Assembly: GCA_018663485.1 (NCBI GenBank)
Contig: JABJQI010000013.1
Coordinates: 1-11,222, forward strand
Source: Opitutia bacterium
GTDB lineage: Bacteria; Verrucomicrobiota; Verrucomicrobiia; Opitutales; Coraliomargaritaceae
Length of the DNA: 11,222 nucleotides
Reading direction: 5' to 3'
Shown here: one piece after another, positions 6,365 through 11,222 of the stretch
Position numbering within the stretch: position 1 is the first letter of the stretch
Layout: each line of letters begins with the position of its first letter
Position numbers and translations under genes: made by a program
Notes under the pieces: model-generated
Database searches by the model: none
The model's input: the letters and a program-made list of their open reading frames with translations, nothing else
Told to the model about the DNA's origin: nothing

Positions 6365-7312
6365 ATGCTATTACGTTTATTCGCTTTTTCGTCTGCTTTA
6401 TTTTCTCTGTTTCTCTTGGGCGCGTGTTCGGATGCTCCGCCTGAACCGACGGCCGCAGTGAAGCCCGAAGTTAAGGCTCCTAAGCCTGTGTCAAAGACGT
6501 CCGGCGTGTTGCGCTTCGACGGCTTGCCCCTTGAGAGTATCAGTGCTTCGGAGGTCTTGATCGTCTCGGCTCTAAGCGATGTCGCGCGTGAGCGACTCTT
6601 GCGCCAGCGCGAGTTGTTTGAATTCAAAATCACCGGTCGTGTTGAAAATCCCGACGCTGTGAGTGCCATTGAGGGCATGTCGCCCGTCGATGCGATGAAG
6701 CTGGAAGCCTCACTGGGGACGTTGCGTGCGCAGTTTCCTCCAATCCGTGTCGAAGATGTCGATCTGGGAAACAATCGTTTGCGTAAATACCAGAGCGATT
6801 CAGCGCTGTTCAAAGAGTATAAGTATCTGTTTGCCTCGATCAAATGGGACAATTTAGAGCGTGGCTTGACGTTTATCGGAGATAAGATGACGGCGGATAA
6901 TAAGGCGCTGGTTGCGCGCTCAAACGGGCTGGATGATGAGGGTTTTCAGCAAATTGACGTGACGCTCGATTGGTTGAAAGCAGTGCAGCAGCATTACAAT
7001 TCCTATGTCGAGCTGGCGAAAGAGAATGTCGCAGCGAAGAACCGCTACCTTAAGGCGCAAGCCGACGGCGCATCCACGCCTGCGGAACCAACTGATTGGG
7101 ATACTTATGTCGCATCGTATGCGAATGACTTGATTATGGATACTTCGGAGAATCTGCTGGGGGCGGCCTTTGTCGCAGAGGATGGTTCGTTCGAAGTCGA
7201 AGGGCGGGGCCTCGTCATCGTTCGTGTGGAGTTGGGAGTCGTCTCGGCTTACTTCCTTCCTAGGTCGGAAAACGAGACGCGGGTGTTCATCGAGGATTTG
7301 CAGCAGTTATGA
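6365..7312 (+). CDS. Predicted lipoprotein of unknown function
   Basis: I do not recognise this family. From ATG 6365 the product is 315 residues with a clear type II signal peptide: a short n-region (MLLRLF), a hydrophobic core, and the lipobox LLGAC with Cys21. The mature protein begins CSDAPPEPT and has a proline/alanine/lysine-rich linker to about residue 40, typical of a tether to a membrane. Then comes a charged, mostly helical region (residues 50-240), followed by a shorter strand-like end with AEDGSFEVEGRG and LVIVRVELG. No catalytic motif or repeat is seen. Asp follows the lipid Cys after Ser (Cys-Ser-Asp), so an inner- or outer-membrane location cannot be settled. The frame could start at TTG 6326, adding 13 residues, but the ATG gives the better signal peptide. 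It lies 59 bp after plsY and could be co-transcribed with it. Confidence 0.8.
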   Translation: MLLRLFAFSSALFSLFLLGACSDAPPEPTAAVKPEVKAPKPVSKTSGVLRFDGLPLESISASEVLIVSALSDVARERLLRQRELFEFKITGRVENPDAVSAIEGMSPVDAMKLEASLGTLRAQFPPIRVEDVDLGNNRLRKYQSDSALFKEYKYLFASIKWDNLERGLTFIGDKMTADNKALVARSNGLDDEGFQQIDVTLDWLKAVQQHYNSYVELAKENVAAKNRYLKAQADGASTPAEPTDWDTYVASYANDLIMDTSENLLGAAFVAEDGSFEVEGRGLVIVRVELGVVSAYFLPRSENETRVFIEDLQQL

Positions 7313-7322
7313 TGAGTTCATC

Positions 7323-7372
7323 GTGACACAGGCATTTGCTATGCCATCTCCGGAAGAGCTACGTCTGCCTGT
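7323..7372 (-). repeat. About 50-bp palindromic repeat, copy 1 (inverted orientation)
   Basis: Read on the minus strand, this unit starts ACAGGCA and ends TGCCTGTGTCAC, and carries the centre CCGGAGATGGCATAGCAAA. The two units at 7390-7441 and 7445-7497 match it: the core GGAGAT(A/G)G, then TA(A/G)CAA, then the closing arm and TCAC. The outer arm is ACAGGCA/TGCCTGT here and ACAGAC/GTCTGT in the others, so an A-T pair is replaced by G-C. On the plus strand the same stem is followed by T, see the terminator entry. Confidence 0.7.
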
Positions 7373-7376
7373 TTTT
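7328..7376 (+). terminator. Possible intrinsic terminator after the lipoprotein gene
   Basis: ACAGGCA (7328-7334) pairs with TGCCTGT (7366-7372), and the T-run continues to 7376. The loop is 31 bases and contains a competing stem GGCAT/ATGCC (7331-7335/7341-7345), so efficiency is uncertain. It begins 15 bp after the lipoprotein stop. The sequence is at the same time one unit of the local repeat family. Confidence 0.5.
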
Positions 7377-7389
7377 ATTCTAGAGCCGT

Positions 7390-7441
7390 GACAGACTGGA
7401 TGGAGGTCGCTGGAGATAGCGTAGCAATGTCTGTTTCACAC
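7390..7441 (+). repeat. About 50-bp palindromic repeat, copy 2
   Basis: The outer arms are ACAGAC (7391-7396) and GTCTGT (7429-7434). An inner hairpin CGCT-GGAGAT-AGCG (7408-7421) is formed of four Watson-Crick pairs. The unit ends TTTCACAC. Roughly four fifths of its bases match copy 3, only 3 bp downstream in the same orientation. Confidence 0.8.
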
Positions 7442-7444
7442 CCC

Positions 7445-7497
7445 GACAGACAGGACGGAGGTCTGCCGGAGATGGTGTAACAATGTCTGTTTCACAC
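7445..7497 (+). repeat. About 50-bp palindromic repeat, copy 3
   Basis: The outer arms are ACAGAC (7446-7451) and GTCTGT (7485-7490). The inner hairpin is TGCC-GGAGAT-GGTG (7464-7477): the loop is identical to copy 2, but the stem bases differ and still pair (two C-G, two wobble). The unit ends TTTCACAC like copy 2. It lies 105 bp before hom, so a role in the hom leader cannot be excluded. Confidence 0.8.
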
Positions 7498-7602
7498 TTG
7501 AAACTTACTGGGCCTCATATTGTCTGGATTGTTTCGCACATCGCGGTGCGCCCCCAATTGCTCTTCGATCGAATCCGCTAAATCCTTACTATTACTCTCA
7601 CT

Positions 7603-8931
7603 ATGTCTCAAAAACGCATCATTCGTATCGGTCTTCTTGGTTTCGGCGTCGTCGGTCAGGGCGTCTGGAAAAATATCGAGAAAAACCGTCAAGCGCTGGA
7701 GTTTCGCCTCGGCGCTCAACTTGATATCACTGAAGTGGTAGTGAAAAACCTTTCCACCACGCGCGAGGTGGCAGTGCCAGCGGAGCGCTATTCGGATGAT
7801 CCATCCCGCGTAATCGATAATGCCGAGATCGACATCGTCTGCGAGATGATGGGCGGCACTGGCGAGGCACTGGAGTTGACCCGCCGTGCGCTGAAGCAAG
7901 GTAAGATTGTGGTCACTGCGAATAAGGCGCTGGTCTGCGAGCATGGCGAAGAGCTATTCAAGATCGCGCATGAGAATGGCGGACACTATTTTTACGAAGC
8001 ATCGGTTGCGGGTGGTATTCCGATCATCAAGACGATTCGTGAGGCCTTGGTGGCGAATCGCTTTAATCTGATCTTCGGTATCTTAAACGGCACTTCGAAT
8101 TACATCCTTACACGCATGGTGCGTGAGGGGCTGAGCTTTGACGAGACGCTTGGTGATGCACGACAGCTCGGTTATGTCGAAGCGGATGAGGCACTCGACC
8201 TCGACGGGATCGATGCGGCCCACAAAGCTGTGATCCTCGCGTATCTCGCTCATGGGAAGTGGGTGAAGCGCGACGAGATTATTTGCGAAGGTATCCGTGA
8301 AATCTCTGGCACCGATATCGAAATCGCCGGCGAGCTGGGCTATAAGATCAAGCTGCTCGCTGTGATTGCTCGTGACTTTGAGGCGAATAAATTGTCCGTG
8401 CGCTTGCATCCTGCGTTGATCGCGAAGAGCGAAGTGATCGCAGGTGTCGACGAAGTTTACAACGGCGTCAGCGTGACGGGCGATGTGGTCGGCACGACTG
8501 TCCTGATTGGGCGTGGTGCTGGGCAAGATGCGACATCTAGTTCGGTGATCAGTGATATCGCCGATGCGGTTTCGATGATTCAGGGCGCTCCGAAGCCAGT
8601 GATCTCGGAAGAGGATGAGGATCTGTATCGTCAGCTTGCCGATGGGCTCGAATTGGCGGCTCCTGCGGATCTTGCTGGTCGCTACTATTTCCGCATCCAT
8701 GTGAAGGATGAAGAGGGCGTGTTGGCGAAAATCTCGAACATTCTAGCTGAGCACCATATCAGTTTTGCAACCGTGAATCAGAAGGAGTTGGCTGATGGCA
8801 ATGCTCTGATCATGCTGACGTCGCATGAAAGCAATGAGACCGCAGTGGCCGCGGCGAAGGCGGCGTTGACTGCAGAGTCCGTGGTCGTTGAGGCGCCGGT
8901 CAGTTTCCGTATTTTCGACCCGAGCTATTAG
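7603..8931 (+). CDS. hom: Homoserine dehydrogenase with C-terminal ACT domain
   Basis: This enzyme reduces aspartate-4-semialdehyde to homoserine with NAD(P)H, the branch to threonine and methionine. The 442-residue product has the monofunctional layout: the Rossmann loop GLLGFGVVGQGV at 10-21, TANKALV at 105-111 with catalytic Lys108, YEASVAGGIPII at 131-142, ILNGTSNYI at 160-168, and the substrate/catalytic block LDGIDAAHK at 200-208 with Lys208. The ACT domain starts near 360 (YYFRIHVKDEEGVLAKI) and is expected to give threonine feedback. It is not fused to an aspartokinase; a separate lysC follows after 306 bp. The start ATG at 7603 fits the family N-terminus. The leader CTAAATCCTTACTATTACTC is pyrimidine/A-rich and without a Shine-Dalgarno motif; a small CGCAC/GTGCG hairpin (7535-7550) sits 52 bp before the ATG. 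Confidence 0.97.
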   Translation: MSQKRIIRIGLLGFGVVGQGVWKNIEKNRQALEFRLGAQLDITEVVVKNLSTTREVAVPAERYSDDPSRVIDNAEIDIVCEMMGGTGEALELTRRALKQGKIVVTANKALVCEHGEELFKIAHENGGHYFYEASVAGGIPIIKTIREALVANRFNLIFGILNGTSNYILTRMVREGLSFDETLGDARQLGYVEADEALDLDGIDAAHKAVILAYLAHGKWVKRDEIICEGIREISGTDIEIAGELGYKIKLLAVIARDFEANKLSVRLHPALIAKSEVIAGVDEVYNGVSVTGDVVGTTVLIGRGAGQDATSSSVISDIADAVSMIQGAPKPVISEEDEDLYRQLADGLELAAPADLAGRYYFRIHVKDEEGVLAKISNILAEHHISFATVNQKELADGNALIMLTSHESNETAVAAAKAALTAESVVVEAPVSFRIFDPSY

Positions 8932-9237
8932 TCAGGCGTGGAAGGTAGGTTTGCGATCAGACCTGAGCGTTGAGTAGCGTTAGCATTTAGATTGTATGAC
9001 TTTGCCAGGATCTGTCGATTTAACCAGCTTTTGTGTCGAGGTGAGCCTGCTTTGGGTCGGTATTTCTCGATCAAGGGCGAAAGTCTGGTCTTGAAACTTG
9101 TCATCGCTAGTATTCGCTTAGGCTGTCTTTCACTCTTTACTTGTTCCGGTTCGCTCCGCGCTCGGTCTTGTCGTCACGTCGTTCCTCGGAACAGATTTTT
9201 CAGCTTTCAGCTTTTCTAATTTTCAGTTTTTCAAAAA
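8932..9237 (+). other. 306-bp hom-lysC spacer / lysC leader
   Basis: I see no credible gene here; the one open frame (8992-9219) starts at TTG and has no family resemblance or gene-like spacing. It also lacks runs of Lys or Thr codons of the sort used in leader-peptide attenuation. I do not find the conserved elements of the lysine riboswitch. The last 60 bases hold an inverted repeat followed by five T (listed separately) and then a pyrimidine-rich stretch with three copies of TTTCAG (9198-9203, 9205-9210, 9221-9226) leading up to the ATG. Confidence 0.5.
9142..9200 (+). terminator. Inverted repeat plus T-run in the lysC leader; possible terminator or attenuator
   Basis: TGTTCCG (9142-9148) pairs with CGGAACA (9187-9193), and a T5 run follows at 9196-9200. 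The loop is 38 bases. A competing small hairpin GTTCC/GGAAC (9181-9185/9188-9192) uses the same right arm, so two mutually exclusive folds exist. It lies 206 bp after hom and 38 bp before lysC. It could end the hom transcript or attenuate lysC; the stem is short, so this is tentative. Confidence 0.4.
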
Positions 9238-10452
9238 ATGGCACTCATCGTTCAAAAATATGGCGGCACATCGGTTGGCGATGTCGATCGCATTAAGAAT
9301 GTGGCCCGTCGGGTTAAGGAAACACGTGATGCTGGCAATCAAGTGATTGTAGTGGTGTCGGCTCGTTCCGGGGTGACCAACGATTTGATCGCTCGTGCGA
9401 GGGCGCTCAATCCGATGCCAGATGAACGTGAGATGGACATGCTTCTCACCGTCGGCGAGCAGGAGACCATCGCTCTAACTGCGATGGCGCTGCATGCCTT
9501 AGATGTGCCAGCAGTTTCTCGCACCGGCGCGCAGGCAGGTATTTTGACTGATCCGGAGCACACGCGTGCGCGAATCACTAGCATTTCGGGGGGCGATGTT
9601 AAAGCACAATTAGATGCGGGTAAGGTGGTGATTCTAGCTGGCTTTCAAGGTCAATCAGCCGATGGTCAAATCACTACGCTCGGTCGTGGCGGCTCTGATC
9701 TCAGTGCCATTGCGATCGCGGCCGCGCTGAAAGCGGACCTTTGTCAGATCTGCACTGATGTAGATGGTGTTTACACTGCTGACCCGCGTCTCGTACCTAA
9801 TGCGACCAAGCTCGATGAAATTTCCTACGAAGAAATGCTCGAACTCGCCAGCAGCGGTTCGAAAGTCATGCAAAATCGCGCCGTCGAGTTTGCGCAAAAG
9901 TTTAATGTCATATTTGAAGTCCGCTCCAGTTTTAACAACAACCCCGGAACTATCGTGAAAGAAGAAGCAGCCTCCATGGAAGACGTCGTCGTGAGCGGTG
10001 TCGCACTAGATAAAAATCAGGCCAAGATCGTTGCTAGCGATTTGCCGGATCGCCCGGGCACCGCTGCCAAGCTTTTTAAAGCCTTGGCGGATGCAAATAT
10101 CAGCGTCGATATGATCGTACAAAATATCGGTCGCGATGGTAAGGCGAACATGACTTTCACTGTGCCGCGTGAAGATATTTATCGCGCCGAGAAGGTCGTT
10201 ACGGAGTCATTCCCAGACGAAGCTAGCGGCAAGCTGTTTGAGGCCAACGATATTGCTAAGGTGTCGGTGGTCGGCGTCGGCATGCGCTCGCACTCTGGTG
10301 TCGCTGCTAAGCTCTTTGATGCACTTGCCGTTGCGAGCATTAATATCCAGCTGGTCAGCACTTCGGAAATTAAGATCTCGGTCGGTATCGATCCGAAGGA
10401 TGCAGAAGAGGCCACACGTGTGGTGCATACTGCATTCGGGTTGGGGCAGTAG
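9238..10452 (+). CDS. lysC: Aspartate kinase with two ACT domains
   Basis: Aspartokinase phosphorylates aspartate to 4-aspartyl phosphate, the committed step to lysine, threonine and methionine. The 404-residue product has the amino acid kinase domain: KYGGTSVG at 7-14 with Lys7, VVSARSGVTN at 39-48, TVGEQE at 71-76, FQGQSADGQITTLGRGGSD at 136-154, and CTDVDGVYTADPR at 172-184. Two ACT modules follow, near 263-325 (ASDLPDRPGTAAKLF, VDMIVQNI) and 341-404 (VSVVGVGMRSHSGVAAKLF, STSEIKISV). Length and layout match the Bacillus/Corynebacterium alpha-beta type enzymes inhibited by lysine, often with threonine; the inhibitor here is inference. Met247 stands where the Corynebacterium beta subunit begins (see the internal start). 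The ATG at 9238 fits the family. The leader is pyrimidine-rich without a Shine-Dalgarno motif. Confidence 0.97.
   Translation: MALIVQKYGGTSVGDVDRIKNVARRVKETRDAGNQVIVVVSARSGVTNDLIARARALNPMPDEREMDMLLTVGEQETIALTAMALHALDVPAVSRTGAQAGILTDPEHTRARITSISGGDVKAQLDAGKVVILAGFQGQSADGQITTLGRGGSDLSAIAIAAALKADLCQICTDVDGVYTADPRLVPNATKLDEISYEEMLELASSGSKVMQNRAVEFAQKFNVIFEVRSSFNNNPGTIVKEEAASMEDVVVSGVALDKNQAKIVASDLPDRPGTAAKLFKALADANISVDMIVQNIGRDGKANMTFTVPREDIYRAEKVVTESFPDEASGKLFEANDIAKVSVVGVGMRSHSGVAAKLFDALAVASINIQLVSTSEIKISVGIDPKDAEEATRVVHTAFGLGQ
9976..10452 (+). CDS. Possible internal start giving the aspartokinase beta (regulatory) subunit
   Basis: The in-frame ATG at 9976 (Met247 of LysC) would give a 158-residue protein consisting of the two ACT modules, starting MEDVVVSGVALDKNQAKI. 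In Corynebacterium glutamicum the beta subunit begins at an equivalent position (MEEAVLTGVATDKSEAK, from memory). A purine-rich GAAAGAAGAAG lies just upstream, at a distance usable for ribosome binding, whereas the other starts in this window lack such a motif. The sequence would be purine-rich from the coding (Glu/Lys codons) alone, so expression is unproven. Confidence 0.35.
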   Translation: MEDVVVSGVALDKNQAKIVASDLPDRPGTAAKLFKALADANISVDMIVQNIGRDGKANMTFTVPREDIYRAEKVVTESFPDEASGKLFEANDIAKVSVVGVGMRSHSGVAAKLFDALAVASINIQLVSTSEIKISVGIDPKDAEEATRVVHTAFGLGQ

Positions 10453-10599
10453 TTCGGCTGAAGGCGGTTACCAACTTCGCTACACATGTTGCCCGAATCC
10501 CTTGTCGGGACTTAGAGAATCCGTAATAAGTCAATCGGATGCATCTGAATTGATGCAGCGCTAGGACGACCTGCAATGGTTGGGTGGGTAGTTTTGTGA

Positions 10600-10870
10600 A
10601 TGTTGCTGGGGGCTCGCTTGTTAGAGAGACTGGTTCTTGTGGCCTCACTGTTGAATCTGCCGCCAGCGATTGCGGCAATCAGTGCGCGGCGCTTGTGGCA
10701 CATGCCGTTTGTGGCGATTTCACTCAATATTGCCTTCGTTTTGTGGGATTGGGGCTAAGTTTTCGCTATCTCTGCCGAGTGGGCCTTCTGTAATTTTGGT
10801 CGCTGTGATGACCTGCCTACTGGTGAGCGGCTTTTGGCGGCTTTGGGGTGGGCGAAATACCTGTAAATAA
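10600..10870 (+). pseudogene. Possible decayed small membrane-protein gene, split by a frameshift
   Basis: From ATG 10600, 52 codons read as a hydrophobic protein containing LLNLPPAIAAISARRLW and MPFVAISLNIAFVLWDWG, ending at TAA 10756-10758. The next frame continues across that stop as GAKFSLSLPSG and VILVAVMTCLLVSGFWRLW to a TAA at 10868-10870. Joined, they would give about 90 residues with two or three membrane segments. The change of frame falls in the GGGGC tract just before the first stop, a common indel site. A TGA immediately precedes the ATG in the same frame, preceded by ATGGTTGGGTGGGTAGTTTTG, hinting at an earlier start also interrupted. No family is recognised, and chance hydrophobicity from T-rich DNA is a real alternative. 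Confidence 0.3.
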
Positions 10871-10908
10871 GCGGCTTAAAAGTAGTGCTGTTTTTTTTGA
10901 ATTAAGTG

Positions 10909-10937
10909 TTGACGGGTCTGGTAGTGGGGAGCATTTT
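10909..10937 (+). promoter_or_regulatory. Candidate sigma-70-type promoter for tRNA-Thr and tuf
   Basis: TTGACG (10909-10914) is a good -35 box; 17 bp later comes CATTTT (10932-10937), a weak -10 match. It would start transcription around 10944, about 65 bp before the tRNA. The -35 is convincing, the -10 is not. Confidence 0.35.
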
Positions 10938-11007
10938 CGCGGACTTTCATTTTCCACGCTGTCCGTGTGGGAGGTGAAATAGCTCTTTTCATAGTCTTTG
11001 CTAATGT

Positions 11008-11082
<75 letters not shown>

Positions 11083-11126
11083 GTAATAATATAATCACAA
11101 TCTCTTAACACTAAATCACATCAATC

Positions 11127-11222
11127 ATGGCTAAGGAAACATTCGAAAGAACTAAACCACACGTCAACGTCGGCACTATTGGCCACATTGACCACGGTAA
11201 AACAACTACAACGACTGCGATC
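11127..11222 (+). CDS. tuf: Elongation factor Tu, N-terminal part (cut by window edge)
   Basis: Only 32 codons are inside the window, but they are diagnostic: MAKETFERTKPHVNVGTIGH, then IDHGKTT, the G1/P-loop of the EF-Tu GTPase. EF-Tu delivers aminoacyl-tRNA to the ribosome in the cytoplasm. The residues after the P-loop read TTTTAI where many bacteria have LTAAI. The gene continues to the right, and about 360 residues are missing. The leader TCTTAACACTAAATCACATC has no Shine-Dalgarno motif even though this is normally one of the most highly expressed genes. Confidence 0.97.
   Translation, partial: MAKETFERTKPHVNVGTIGHIDHGKTTTTTAI

Larger units (their letters stand above)
10453..11007 (+). 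other. 555-bp spacer between lysC and tRNA-Thr
   Basis: No recognised gene is seen. Shortly after lysC there are two small hairpins without T-runs: CCCGA/TCGGG (10492-10509) and TGCATC/GATGCA (10540-10557). The middle (10600-10870) encodes hydrophobic, protein-like stretches split over two frames (listed separately). A T8 run is at 10891-10898, and a promoter candidate follows at 10909-10937. Confidence 0.5.

Noticed and set aside
8992..9219. 75-codon open frame in the lysC leader as a leader peptide or gene
   Set aside because: TTG start, no Lys/Thr codon cluster, no family resemblance, and it runs through the inverted repeat and pyrimidine-rich tract.
8932..9237. Lysine riboswitch ahead of lysC
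   Set aside because: The conserved purine-rich core and multi-stem layout of that riboswitch could not be found.

Overview
The window looks like chromosomal housekeeping DNA from a free-living Gram-negative bacterium, most likely a Verrucomicrobiota member of the Opitutia/Puniceicoccales type. This is inferred from the style of the EF-Tu N-terminus, the long 528-residue SerA, a lipobox protein, a GlgM/GlgE-type glucan pathway, and the near absence of Shine-Dalgarno motifs before the genes. No taxonomic marker gene is complete here, so the assignment is tentative.

Layout from left to right. The minus strand carries glgM followed by glgE (2860 down to 1; glgE runs off the left edge). Together these make maltose-1-phosphate and polymerise it into alpha-1,4-glucan. 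A 466-bp non-coding stretch follows, with several palindromes including a perfect 37-bp one, and then a short minus-strand glutaredoxin-like gene. The plus strand then carries serA with a strong intrinsic terminator, plsY, an unrecognised lipoprotein, hom, lysC, a tRNA-Thr(GGU) and the start of tuf.

Functionally, serA (serine), hom and lysC (aspartate family: threonine, methionine, lysine) are biosynthetic genes with C-terminal ACT regulatory domains. PlsY makes lysophosphatidic acid for membranes. tRNA-Thr followed by tuf is a classic translation-factor arrangement. The genes are spaced by 140-560 bp and look like mostly single transcription units rather than one operon.

The more unusual content is between the genes. 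There are two families of short palindromic repeats: one with the core GTGGGCGACTCGCCCAC (3115-3131, 5621-5637, and a degenerate copy at 3156-3170), and one of about 50 bp present three times between the lipoprotein gene and hom (one inverted, two direct), with paired base changes that preserve stems. Other points are a possible attenuator and pyrimidine-rich leader before lysC, a probable internal start for a small aspartokinase subunit, an inverted repeat touching the glutaredoxin start, and a possible decayed small membrane-protein gene upstream of tRNA-Thr. I see no CRISPR array, phage, transposase or defence system, and no clear candidate for a wholly new multigene system.
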